Source: Bacillus infantis NRRL B-14911 (GTDB lineage Bacteria > Bacillota > Bacilli > Bacillales > Cytobacillaceae). From it: a stretch of DNA of 64,000 nucleotides. How positions within the stretch are numbered: the stretch's first letter is position 1; every line of letters begins with the position of its first letter. The notes under the pieces are model-generated. The model had not been told where the DNA came from. It did no database searches and worked only from the letters and a program-made list of their open reading frames with translations. Both the position numbers and the translations under genes were made by a program. Shown one piece after another: positions 37,017 to 46,648 of the stretch. The stretch covers positions 3,620,501 through 3,684,500 of the forward strand of contig NC_022524.1 in NCBI RefSeq assembly GCF_000473245.1, in the 5' to 3' direction.

Positions 37017-37613
37017 TTACAGCGTCCTGCCGGAGGCAATCCTCAATCCTCCATCAAGCAGGATAAGCCATGAAGAATGATCGGCTGTGAGGGCATGGAT
37101 GCTCTCCGGCCTGCCTGCTTCATTGAAGGCTACTTCATATTGGCCCTCCGTTTCAAGAACGGTATGATTTGAAGTCTTCCTTACTTCAAAAGGCTCGCCA
37201 TCCGATGTGATGGTGCCCCGAAGGCCCGGTTCACGGTCCTGCACTTCCAGGTCCCGATCCAGATAAACCCAGTCTCCATCCAACTCAGCCCAGAACCCGG
37301 CACCGTCACGATCAACCGCCAATTGCTCAGAGGCATTCTCCAGGGGTGCAGATTTGATCAGGCGAAACTTAAAATCATTGTCTTTTTCTACCTCATAAAG
37401 GGCCAGCACATGGTCCTCTTTTTTTTCATCATATAAAACAACGAGGGGGTCGCCTTCGGCAGTGCCCTCCTTTATGACCAGGGCAAGCGGGCTCCCTGTC
37501 CCGCTCACTGGCTTAAAATACTGGAAGTACATGGCAGCAAGGGCCACGACAGCAAATGCCAAAGCCAGAAAAAGGCGGACGTTTTTTTCCTTCTTCGTTT
37601 CTCTCAATTTCAT
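37017..37613 (-). CDS. membrane-anchored protein, unknown
   Basis: A 198-residue protein with a basic start, one hydrophobic helix at about 13-32 (RLFLALAFAVVALAAMYFQY) and a probably extracellular remainder of about 165 residues. That part is rich in beta-strand-like segments and acidic residues, with repeated short turns (LDRDLEVQDREPGLRG, LTADHSSWLILLDGG); a beta-propeller fragment or lipid-proximal sensor fold is conceivable but unproven. The binding site is weak; GTG at 37619 is an alternative start. It ends 53 bases before dgcP on the same strand, so a shared transcript is likely. I do not recognise the family. Confidence 0.6.
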   Translation of the reverse strand: MKLRETKKEKNVRLFLALAFAVVALAAMYFQYFKPVSGTGSPLALVIKEGTAEGDPLVVLYDEKKEDHVLALYEVEKDNDFKFRLIKSAPLENASEQLAVDRDGAGFWAELDGDWVYLDRDLEVQDREPGLRGTITSDGEPFEVRKTSNHTVLETEGQYEVAFNEAGRPESIHALTADHSSWLILLDGGLRIASGRTL

Positions 37614-37777
37614 CAACACTTTTACTAGAATTAATTAAGACTATTATACCACAGGAAAATTCTCCCCGTTATGATATGATAAAAATATTTTCCAGTAAAT
37701 TGCCCTCTATGCCTGCATAATGAGATAATAAAAAGGATGAGGCAGGAGCACTTATTCCAGGAAAAGCAAAACATGCC

Positions 37778-37807
37778 TTGACATAAACTTTATAAAAATT
37801 ATATAAT
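37778..37807 (+). promoter_or_regulatory. rpsD sigma-A promoter
   Basis: TTGACA (37778-37783) and TATAAT (37802-37807) are both perfect hexamers, 18 bases apart. The start of transcription should be near 37814, leaving a leader of about 265 bases. Confidence 0.9.
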
Positions 37808-37813
37808 ATCCTT

Positions 37814-38078
37814 TGTGTAAAATATCGCAGCAAATGTGACACTTTAGGTGATCATTTTGTTCCTCAAATAAGGCACCGCTTCCCATCTCTTTTGAGGCGG
37901 AAAGCACGGGTTTGAGCCCAAGATGCCGGTAAGCATGGCGTTTTAGCCTTTTATTCGAAGGGGTACTGTGTAACCCGCTGCTGCTAGGGCGAAGGTACAT
38001 GAAAACAAAATGAGCTTAATGATCGTACGCATCTGTTTTTATTTTACAACAAAATAAAAACACAAGGAGGAGTCATTC
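37814..38078 (+). ncRNA. rpsD mRNA leader, probable S4 autoregulatory element
   Basis: A long structured leader lies between the promoter and the AAGGAGG site. In B. subtilis S4 binds the rpsD leader and represses it. Here GC-rich blocks such as GGCGTTTTAGCC, GGGGTACTG and GTAACCCGCTGCTG can form several helices. I have not folded it, and an 82-residue minus-strand ORF here is a shadow. Confidence 0.6.
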
Positions 38079-38681
38079 ATGGCTCGTTATACAGGTCCAA
38101 GCTGGAAACTATCCCGCCGTCTTGGAATTTCTCTAAGCGGAACTGGTAAAGAATTAGAAAAGCGTCCTTACGCTCCAGGACAACATGGTCCAAACCAGCG
38201 CAGAAAAATTTCTGAGTACGGTTTACAATTACAGGAAAAACAGAAACTTCGCCACATGTACGGAGTTACTGAGCGTCAATTCCGCAACCTATTCGACAAG
38301 GCCGGCAAAATGGCTGGTAAGCACGGTGAAAACTTCATGGTTCTTCTAGAATCACGTCTTGACAACGTTGTTTACCGTTTAGGTTTAGCTCGTACTCGCC
38401 GTCAAGCTCGTCAGCTTGTAAACCACGGCCACATCATCGTTGACGGAGGACGCGTTGATATTCCTTCATACCGCGTTCAGCCTGGTCAAACGATCACATT
38501 GCGTGAAAAGTCACGCGGTCTTGACATCGTTAAAGAAGCAATCGAAGTAAACAACTTCGTTCCTGACTTCTTGACTTTCGATGCTGACAAACTGGAAGGT
38601 TCATTCACTCGTCTTCCTGAGCGTTCTGAACTTCCTGCTGAAATCAACGAAGCTCTTATCGTTGAATTCTACTCTCGTTAA
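38079..38681 (+). CDS. rpsD: 30S ribosomal protein S4
   Basis: The 200-residue S4 protein, a primary 16S rRNA binder at the start of 30S assembly. [19 protein letters not shown] and the S4 RNA-binding domain at about 91-150 ([13 protein letters not shown], then [16 protein letters not shown]) are clear. Codon use is strongly biased, as in other highly expressed genes and unlike its neighbours. It is a single-gene unit with a strong promoter and terminator. Confidence 0.98.
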   Translation: MARYTGPSWKLSRRLGISLSGTGKELEKRPYAPGQHGPNQRRKISEYGLQLQEKQKLRHMYGVTERQFRNLFDKAGKMAGKHGENFMVLLESRLDNVVYRLGLARTRRQARQLVNHGHIIVDGGRVDIPSYRVQPGQTITLREKSRGLDIVKEAIEVNNFVPDFLTFDADKLEGSFTRLPERSELPAEINEALIVEFYSR

Positions 38682-38694
38682 TCGGGAAAAGCAC

Positions 38695-38733
38695 AAGAAA
38701 GCACCTGCCTTTTGGCTGGTGTTTTCTTTTTGC
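38695..38733 (+). terminator. terminator after rpsD
   Basis: AAAGCACC-T-GCC and GGC-T-GGTGTTTT pair around TTTT, followed by CTTTTTG. Confidence 0.75.
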
Positions 38734-38741
38734 TATCTAAA

Positions 38742-38779
38742 CAGAAAGGTCCGCCTCCTGCTGGAAGCGGACCTTTCTG
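38742..38779. terminator. terminator after tyrS
   Basis: CAGAAAGGTCCGC and GCGGACCTTTCTG pair perfectly around a 12-base loop. The minus-strand side leads into GTTTAG, so the tail is short. Confidence 0.7.
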
Positions 38780-38783
38780 CGGT

Positions 38784-40345
<1,562 letters not shown>

Positions 40346-40391
40346 CATAAGATAATACAAAAGTTTTACCATAAAGAAAGGGGGTGTGTCA

Positions 40392-40499
40392 AATCGAAAT
40401 GCGGAAAAGCCTTGTTCAGCCCCGACAAGCATAAGACGATCAGGACGGAAGGTTGTTCTTTAACCTTCTGGCCTGATTGGCTTATGACTCGAGGGGCTA
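40392..40499 (+). repeat. dispersed repeat copy R2 (108-bp direct repeat, left unit)
   Basis: This unit is identical over 108 bases to 40701-40808. It begins AATCGAAATGCGGAAAAGCC and ends CTTATGACTCGAGGGGCTA. It shares its right-hand half with R1. Confidence 0.92.
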
Positions 40500-40521
40500 G
40501 GCTTTGGAGCTGGACAATTTG

Positions 40522-40700
40522 AAATGCGGAGGCGACTGTTTAGAATTAAGGAACGCAGGCTAAAAACGCCACGTCCTGTGGAACGCCTGCATGACCCGCG
40601 TCCTGCGGGCCCAGCATAAGGCGCTTTGGAATTGAAGGCGTTCTTTGCCTTCGGTTCCAAAGTGACTTATGACTCGAGCACCTAGGAGCCGGAGCTGGAC
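40522..40700 (+). repeat. dispersed repeat copy R3
   Basis: It contains AACGCAGGCTAA, CCACGTCCTGTGG, GCCCAGCATAAG and CTTATGACTCGAG followed by GGAGCTGGAC, the same blocks in the same order as R1. An internal part differs (GGCGCTTTGGAATTG and GGTTCCAAAG instead of the AAGGTTGTTC block). Confidence 0.88.
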
Positions 40701-40808
40701 AATCGAAATGCGGAAAAGCCTTGTTCAGCCCCGACAAGCATAAGACGATCAGGACGGAAGGTTGTTCTTTAACCTTCTGGCCTGATTGGCTTATGACTCG
40801 AGGGGCTA
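40701..40808 (+). repeat. dispersed repeat copy R4 (108-bp direct repeat, right unit)
   Basis: Identical to 40392-40499, at an offset of 309 bases. The tandem R2-R3-R4 cluster fills the tyrS-to-PBP gap. Confidence 0.92.
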
Positions 40809-40838
40809 ACCCCCTAACCAGGGCACCCTGAACTGCAG

Positions 40839-40953
40839 ATATTTGCGAGTTTTCAACTATATTTGCGGGTTTTTCAATATATTTGCGACATTTCTGATAT
40901 ATTTGCGAGTCTCACCATATATTTGCGAGTTTCCCCATATATTTGCGACCTCC
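40839..40953. repeat. six ATTTGCG units at exact 20-bp spacing
   Basis: ATTTGCG starts at 40841, 40861, 40881, 40901, 40921 and 40941, so the period is exactly 20 bases, near two helical turns. Each unit reads ATATATTTGCG(A/G) then about 9 variable bases. The array ends about 85 bases before the -35 of the PBP gene. No ORF uses it. Confidence 0.92.
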
Positions 40954-41035
40954 TTTTAAGCAGCCTCCCTCCATATTAAAAAACTTACAAATCTGCCGCC
41001 TGATAAAAAAGGAAATTTCAGAAAAATGTCAGTGC

Positions 41036-41067
41036 TTGTCAAATGGCGCCTGGGTTTGTGCTATAAT
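41036..41067 (+). promoter_or_regulatory. promoter of the class A PBP gene
   Basis: TATAAT (41062-41067) preceded by TGC forms an extended -10. TTGTCA at 41036-41041 is 20 bases upstream, longer than ideal. The start of transcription should be near 41074, with a leader of about 20 bases. Confidence 0.65.
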
Positions 41068-41092
41068 GTATGTGGTTTTGGGGGTTTATAAA

Positions 41093-43972
41093 ATGAAGGG
41101 GGAAAAACATAATTTGAACAATAAATTCAGGTCCTGGCTAAGCCTTTTTACAAATAAAAAGACAGTAAAAGGCGCTTCTATTACCTATCAAGTCGTGTGG
41201 AATTTAACTCTTCTGTTCATTATACTCGTTGTTCTCGGAGGAGCTTTTGCAGGAGGAGTGGGTGCCGGGTATTTTGCCTCCCTGGTGAAGGATGAGCCGA
41301 TCCGTTCCTATGAGAGCATGAAGAAAGATATATACAATTATGAAGAAACATCAGAGCTTTATTTTGCCGATAATGTCTACCTCGGAAAGCTCCGCACAGA
41401 CCTTGAGCGGGAGGAAGTAAAGCTTGAGGATGTATCAGAATATCTGAAGGACGCAGTCATTGCGACAGAGGATGAATATTTTTATGAGCATGATGGTGTT
41501 GTGCCAAAAGCAATTCTGCGCGCACTCTACCAGGAAGTATCAAACAGCGCTGTACAAAGCGGCGGAAGCACCCTGACACAGCAGCTGATCAAGAATCAGA
41601 TTCTGACAAATGAAGTGTCATTCGAGAGGAAGGCAAAAGAAATCCTGCTCGCGCTCCGGCTCGAAAAATTCTTTGATAAAAAAGAAATCCTTGAAGCCTA
41701 CCTGAATGTGTCAACATTCGGGCGCAATTCATCCGGCCGGAATATCGGCGGCGTACAGGCAGCAGCAAAGGGAATCTTCGGGGTTCCTGCCAAAGACCTG
41801 AATATTGCCCAGTCCGCTTTTATCGCCGGTCTTCCGCAGAGCCCTTTCGGATATACCCCTTTTACAAACAAAGGGACCGTCAAAGAGGATCTGGAACCTG
41901 GATTGTCAAGAATGAAGACCGTTCTGAAACGGATGTATGACGACGGAAAGATTTCCGATAAAGAATATCAGGAAGCTCTTGCTTATGATATTACCAAAGA
42001 TTTCGTTCCTGCAGGCTCAAGTGCGGTAGAAAAATATCCTTGGGTCACATTTGAAATTGAGGAGCGTGCAGCCGAAGTCATGTCCAAGGTGCTGGCTGAA
42101 AAAGACGGCGCAATGGAGCAGTACAACAGTGACGAAGAAACCAAGCAGCGATACCTCGCTCTGGCTGATAAGAATCTGCGCCAAAACGGCTACAAGATCC
42201 ATTCAACCATCAATAAGGAAATCTACGATAGAATGCAGCAGGTAAAAAATCAGTATCAGCATTACGGTCCTGATAAAGCCCAGAAGATGACTGATCCAGA
42301 TACCGGAGAAGAGGTAAGCATCATGGAACCGGTCGAGGTCGGTGCTGTCCTCATCGAGAATTCTACCGGAAAGATCATCAGCTTTGTGGGCGGCCGTGAC
42401 TATAAGAAAGAAAAGCTGAATCACGCCACACATGCGGTCAGGCAGAACGGCTCTACCATGAAGCCGCTCCTGGTTTACGCACCTGCCTTTGAGCTTGGAA
42501 AAGCATCTCCGGGCACCATACTTCCAGATGTGCCGCTGATGCTTGCACCTGGCTTGAATAGGCCATGGCCAAATAACTATGATTTGCGCTATACCGGACT
42601 TGTAACGGCAAGATATGCTCTTGCGAAATCTTATAACGTACCTGCCGTCAAGCTATACAAGGATATTGTCGACCAAAGGCCGGCAGAATACCTGAAAAAA
42701 ATGGGCTTTACCTCGCTGATTGAACCGGATTATACGAACCTGTCCACTGCTATCGGATCTCTTGAAAACGGTGTGACCGTTGAAGAGAACACTAATGCAT
42801 TCGGGACTTTTGCCAACAGCGGCAAATTCGTTGATGCCTATATAATTGATAAAATCACTGACAGAGACGGGAATATCGTTTACCAGCATAAACCTGAGCC
42901 TGTTGAGGTCTTCAGCCCGCAGACGGCATATCTTACTTATGATATGATGCGGGATGTCATTAACAGCGGTACAGCCACTTCTTTGAAAAACAGACTGAAA
43001 TTCAGTTCTGACTGGGCCGGGAAAACCGGTACAGGCAATATGTTCCATGATGCATGGTTTGTAGCGACAAACCCGAATGTTTCTTTCGGCATCTGGACAG
43101 GATATGACACGCCCAAGTCATTAAAAACAGGCGGCATGAGCTACAGCATGCGGAATATTTATCTTTGGGCAGATCTGATGAATGCAGCCTACGATGTAGC
43201 CCCGGATCTCGTTGATCCGAGCGAAAGCATCAAGATGCCAGGAGGGATTGTCAGAAGATCCTTCTGCGGTGTATCCGGCCTTCTTCCATCCGAAGCCTGC
43301 TCACAGGCCGGCCTGGTGGAGACAGACCTGTTTAACAGCAAGTATGTACCGACCAAAACGGATGACAGCCTTGTGAATGGTAAATTCGTCCGCATTGGCG
43401 ACAGAAAATATCTGGCGCTTGATTCAACGCCAGCCGAATTTGCTGAATCAGGGCTTATCCTTAACCCTGATTATATTGAAAAGCTATTTGGCGTGAATGT
43501 GGATCCTGGCCAGCTGATCCCGCAGAAGGACAGATGGTCTAAAGTTCTCGTTCCCCAGGATAAAATCGAGGATAACGGCAAAACACCTTCCGCTCCATCA
43601 ATCAAAGCTTCAGGAAGCTCCATTGTATGGGGGCAGCATCCTGAATCAGATGTGATCGGCTACAGGATCTACAGCGGCGGAGCCAAAGTCGGCAGCGTGA
43701 GAGCTGGCTCTGGCCTTTCATTCAGCGGCGGCAATGGTTCCTATTATGTCACGGCCGTCGATATTGCCGGCAGGGAATCAGGTGCATCAAACACGATTCA
43801 GATCGGCCAGGCCGCTCCGCCGGTGACGGATAAGCCGAAGGAAACGAAGCCGTCCGATCCTCCTGGAAATAAACCAGAGGAAAAGCCGGAAGACAAACCG
43901 GATGAAGAAAAGCCTGCTGAAAATGAACCAAACCCAGATGATGGAGGTCAGGATGAAAGCGGCAGTGAATAA
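41093..43972 (+). CDS. class A penicillin-binding protein (PBP1A family)
   Basis: A 959-residue bifunctional cell-wall synthase. After a cytoplasmic start and one helix at about 40-65, the glycosyltransferase domain has Glu126 (ATEDEYFYEHDG) and GGSTLTQQLIKNQ. The transpeptidase has Ser454 (STMK), SYN, and Lys644 (KTGTGNMFHDAW). A fibronectin type III-like domain at about 831-905 and a Pro/Glu/Lys-rich tail (906-959) follow. The start at 41093 has GGGGG 8 bases upstream; the reading from 40943 begins inside the 20-bp repeat. It may be the ponA-like or a separate PBP1A paralogue. Confidence 0.9.
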   Translation: MKGEKHNLNNKFRSWLSLFTNKKTVKGASITYQVVWNLTLLFIILVVLGGAFAGGVGAGYFASLVKDEPIRSYESMKKDIYNYEETSELYFADNVYLGKLRTDLEREEVKLEDVSEYLKDAVIATEDEYFYEHDGVVPKAILRALYQEVSNSAVQSGGSTLTQQLIKNQILTNEVSFERKAKEILLALRLEKFFDKKEILEAYLNVSTFGRNSSGRNIGGVQAAAKGIFGVPAKDLNIAQSAFIAGLPQSPFGYTPFTNKGTVKEDLEPGLSRMKTVLKRMYDDGKISDKEYQEALAYDITKDFVPAGSSAVEKYPWVTFEIEERAAEVMSKVLAEKDGAMEQYNSDEETKQRYLALADKNLRQNGYKIHSTINKEIYDRMQQVKNQYQHYGPDKAQKMTDPDTGEEVSIMEPVEVGAVLIENSTGKIISFVGGRDYKKEKLNHATHAVRQNGSTMKPLLVYAPAFELGKASPGTILPDVPLMLAPGLNRPWPNNYDLRYTGLVTARYALAKSYNVPAVKLYKDIVDQRPAEYLKKMGFTSLIEPDYTNLSTAIGSLENGVTVEENTNAFGTFANSGKFVDAYIIDKITDRDGNIVYQHKPEPVEVFSPQTAYLTYDMMRDVINSGTATSLKNRLKFSSDWAGKTGTGNMFHDAWFVATNPNVSFGIWTGYDTPKSLKTGGMSYSMRNIYLWADLMNAAYDVAPDLVDPSESIKMPGGIVRRSFCGVSGLLPSEACSQAGLVETDLFNSKYVPTKTDDSLVNGKFVRIGDRKYLALDSTPAEFAESGLILNPDYIEKLFGVNVDPGQLIPQKDRWSKVLVPQDKIEDNGKTPSAPSIKASGSSIVWGQHPESDVIGYRIYSGGAKVGSVRAGSGLSFSGGNGSYYVTAVDIAGRESGASNTIQIGQAAPPVTDKPKETKPSDPPGNKPEEKPEDKPDEEKPAENEPNPDDGGQDESGSE

Positions 43973-43977
43973 TATAA

Positions 43978-44012
43978 CAAAGGGAGAAGCCAATATGGCT
44001 TCTCCCTTTGTG
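43978..44012. terminator. hairpin between PBP and acsA genes
   Basis: AAAGGGAGAAGCC and GGCTTCTCCCTTT pair perfectly around AATAT. It can end both convergent units. Confidence 0.9.
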
Positions 44013-45731
44013 TTAATCTTCCATTGTCGATAAATCGCCTGTAGGCAGATCCAGTTCCCATGCTTTAAGGACCCGGCGCATGATTTTTCCGCTCCGTGTT
44101 TTTGGAAGCTTGTCGCGGAATTCGATTTCGCGCGGCGCTGCATGAGCGGCCAGGCCTTTTTTGACAAACTGGCGGATATCTTCAATCAATTCGTCAGACG
44201 CTTCATAGCCATCTCTCAGTGCAATGAAAGCCTTGATGATTTCCCCGCGGACAGGGTCCGGTTTGCCAATGACCCCAGCTTCAGCGACAGCCGGGTGTTC
44301 AACAAGCTTGCTCTCTACTTCGAATGGCCCTACCCGCTCTCCGGAGGTCATGATGACATCATCAATTCGACCCTGGAACCAGAAATAGCCGTCTTCATCC
44401 ATATAAGCTGAGTCACCGGAAACATACCAGTCTCCAGGCATGAAATAGGATTGATATTTCGGTTCGTTATTCCAGATCGTCTGCATCATGGACGGCCAGC
44501 CTTTTTTGATGGCCAGATTCCCCATCCTGTGAGGCGGAAGGATATTTCCCTGATCATCCACAATGGCGGCTTCTACGCCTGGTATCGGCTTGCCCATGGA
44601 TCCCGGCTTGATCTCCATGCAAGGATAATTACAGATCAGCTGTGCACCGGTTTCAGTCATCCACCATGTATCATGGATTCTCAGATGGAAGACCTTCATT
44701 CCCCATCTGACAACTTCAGGATTCAGAGGCTCCCCGACACTTAAAATATGGCGCAGGCTGCCCAGGTCGAAGTTCTTCACCACTTCGTCTCCTGCACCCA
44801 TCAGCATACGGAAGGCTGTTGGCGCACTGTACCAGACCGTCACTCCATATTCCTCGATCATTTTATACCATGTTTCAGGATTGAATCGCCCGCCGACAAT
44901 AACATTCGACGCACCAGAAAGCCATGGAGCAAAGATTCCATAGGAAGTCCCTGTCACCCATCCAGGATCAGCCGTACACCAGTAGACATCCTCTTCCTGC
45001 AGATCCAGCACCCATTTGGCTGTCTGGTAATGCTGGATCATAGCGTTATGTACATGCAGGACTCCTTTTGGCTTCCCTGTGGAGCCGGAGGTATAATGAA
45101 GGATCAGCCCATCTGTGCGTTCCACCCACTCTATCCCCAGCTTTGTGCCGGCCTCGGCGAATCTTTTATTAAAGTCGATAAACGGGCCATCTTCTTCTAT
45201 TCCATCCCCAACCAGGAATACAGTCTTCAAATCTGGAAGCTCATCCACCGGCACCCGGCCAAGCAGCTCTGGCGTTGTGACCAGAACTTTCGCCCCCGAG
45301 TCTTCAAGGCGGTCGCGGACTGCTCCTTCCATGAACGCTTCGAATAAAGGCCCTACAATAGCCCCGAGCTTAATGGCTCCAAGGACAGAGAAATACAATT
45401 CAGGCGAACGCGGCATGAAAATAAAGACGCGATCCCCTTTCTCGACATCACCATAATTTTTTAAAACATTGCCGGCCTTGTTGGAAAGATCCTTCATTTC
45501 CTTGAAGGTATACTTCTCTTTTCTTTGGCCGTCCCGGTAATATAATGCCACTTTGTTTTTCCGGAAAGATTCTGCATGTCGGTCTATGGCTTCATAAGCC
45601 ATATTGACTTTCCCGGTCTCGCTCCACGAAAACTCTTTTTCCGCTTCCTTCCAGTCAAATTGACTGTACAGTTCGTCATAGTTTGCCAGATTGAAATTCC
45701 CCTGGACTGCTGGCAGCGCTTCCACTTTCAT
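44013..45731 (-). CDS. acsA: acetyl-CoA synthetase AcsA
   Basis: A 572-residue AMP-forming acetyl-CoA synthetase that scavenges acetate. HYTSGSTGKPKGVLHVH is the ATP motif, and the catalytic Lys549 lies in KTRSGKIMRRVLK, the residue AcuA acetylates in B. subtilis; length is identical too. The start at 45731 is 8 bases after AGGGGGA; an ATG two codons upstream is too close, and the long reading from 45884 covers the promoter. It is divergent from acuABC, its post-translational control genes, with cre-like sites between. Confidence 0.97.
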   Translation of the reverse strand: MKVEALPAVQGNFNLANYDELYSQFDWKEAEKEFSWSETGKVNMAYEAIDRHAESFRKNKVALYYRDGQRKEKYTFKEMKDLSNKAGNVLKNYGDVEKGDRVFIFMPRSPELYFSVLGAIKLGAIVGPLFEAFMEGAVRDRLEDSGAKVLVTTPELLGRVPVDELPDLKTVFLVGDGIEEDGPFIDFNKRFAEAGTKLGIEWVERTDGLILHYTSGSTGKPKGVLHVHNAMIQHYQTAKWVLDLQEEDVYWCTADPGWVTGTSYGIFAPWLSGASNVIVGGRFNPETWYKMIEEYGVTVWYSAPTAFRMLMGAGDEVVKNFDLGSLRHILSVGEPLNPEVVRWGMKVFHLRIHDTWWMTETGAQLICNYPCMEIKPGSMGKPIPGVEAAIVDDQGNILPPHRMGNLAIKKGWPSMMQTIWNNEPKYQSYFMPGDWYVSGDSAYMDEDGYFWFQGRIDDVIMTSGERVGPFEVESKLVEHPAVAEAGVIGKPDPVRGEIIKAFIALRDGYEASDELIEDIRQFVKKGLAAHAAPREIEFRDKLPKTRSGKIMRRVLKAWELDLPTGDLSTMED

Positions 45732-45764
45732 TTGCATGCTCCCCCTTTTACAATGTTTGTCATT

Positions 45765-45793
45765 ATTATAGTACAAAACATTTCTTTTCTCAA
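45765..45793 (-). promoter_or_regulatory. acsA sigma-A promoter
   Basis: On the minus strand TTGAGA (45793-45788), 17 bases, TATAAT (45770-45765). The start of transcription should be near 45758. Confidence 0.8.
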
Positions 45794-45804
45794 TTTTTAA
45801 AATA

Positions 45805-45820
45805 TTGCAAGCGATTGCGG
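45805..45820. promoter_or_regulatory. cre-like site upstream of acsA
   Basis: TTGCAAGCGATTGCGG fits WTGNAARCGNWWWCA with two mismatches. It lies just upstream of the acsA -35. Confidence 0.5.
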
Positions 45821-45900
45821 TTAGCCGATTTAATACTTTTGTCATACAGGAAATATACGAAACTTCAAGATTAAATATTTGCAATTTATTGATAAAATAG

Positions 45901-45918
45901 TTTGGAAGCGCTTTTACC
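45901..45918. promoter_or_regulatory. cre site over the acuA promoter
   Basis: TTTGGAAGCGCTTTTACC fits the cre consensus with one core mismatch. It overlaps the place where the acuA -35 should be, so CcpA would block the promoter. Confidence 0.65.
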
Positions 45919-45931
45919 GCTGTTTTTTATG

Positions 45932-45937
45932 TATAAT
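45932..45937 (+). promoter_or_regulatory. acuA -10 element
   Basis: A perfect TATAAT lies about 43 bases before the acuA start. The -35 is poor, which would fit a regulated promoter. Confidence 0.6.
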
Positions 45938-45979
45938 AGGAGTACAACTGAAATGCAATGATTTTTTGGTGGTGAATCG

Positions 45980-46612
45980 ATGGAACATACAATGACTTAT
46001 AATGCGAAAGAATTGAAGACAGTTAAAGGGAGCCTGATCATCGAGGGTCCCGTCCCGTCAGAAAAATTGGCACAGTATGAGTTTCACGAGGACCTGGTCG
46101 CATTCCGCCCTCCGCAGCAGCAGCATAAGGCCCTGATTGAAATCGCGTCCCTTCCGGAAGGCAGGATCATCATCGCCCGGGACGGGATGACGATTGTCGG
46201 CTATGTGACCTATCTGTACCCCGATCCCCTCGAAAGATGGTCGGAAGGCAATATGAAAAACCTGATAGAGCTGGGAGCCATTGAGGTGATCCCGAAGTTC
46301 AGGGGTGCAGGCACAGGAAAAAGCCTTTTGCAGGTATCCATGATGGATGATTATATGGAAAATTATATTATCATAACGACAGAATATTACTGGCATTGGG
46401 ACCTTAAAGGGACAGGATTGAATGTGTGGGAATATCGCAAGGTAATGGAAAAAATGATGAATGCAGGCGGGCTCGAATGGTATGCCACGGATGATCCTGA
46501 AATCAGTTCCCATCCGGCCAACTGCCTGATGGCAAGGATCGGCAAAAGGGTGGACGCTGAATCCATCCAGAGATTTGACCAGCTCCGCTTTATGAACCGA
46601 TTTATGTACTAG
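45980..46612 (+). CDS. acuA: AcuA, acetyl-CoA synthetase acetyltransferase
   Basis: A 210-residue GNAT-fold protein acetyltransferase that inactivates AcsA by acetylating its catalytic lysine. The acetyl-CoA pyrophosphate loop is IPKFRGAGTGKSLLQ (about residues 102-116). Length and neighbours equal B. subtilis AcuA. GGTGGTGA lies 4 bases before the ATG. It heads acuABC, with a cre over its promoter, and is divergent from acsA. Confidence 0.96.
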   Translation: MEHTMTYNAKELKTVKGSLIIEGPVPSEKLAQYEFHEDLVAFRPPQQQHKALIEIASLPEGRIIIARDGMTIVGYVTYLYPDPLERWSEGNMKNLIELGAIEVIPKFRGAGTGKSLLQVSMMDDYMENYIIITTEYYWHWDLKGTGLNVWEYRKVMEKMMNAGGLEWYATDDPEISSHPANCLMARIGKRVDAESIQRFDQLRFMNRFMY

Positions 46613-46648
46613 CCTTTTCTATTTCTCTAGTTAAGGGGGAAAATCTCC

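Noticed and set aside
37752-38000. Minus-strand 82-codon ORF in the rpsD leader
   Set aside because: It covers the rpsD promoter and leader and has no binding site; the RNA leader explains the sequence better.
40460-40737. Short minus-strand ORFs within the repeat cluster
   Set aside because: They follow the repeat sequence, overlap each other in different frames, and have no start signals.
40943-41092. N-terminal extension of the PBP to 40943
   Set aside because: It starts inside the ATTTGCG array, covers the promoter, and lacks a binding site; ATG 41093 has one.
44748-45347. Plus-strand ORF of 199 codons opposite acsA
   Set aside because: It lies inside a conserved enzyme gene, has no start signal, and its composition is that of an antisense shadow.
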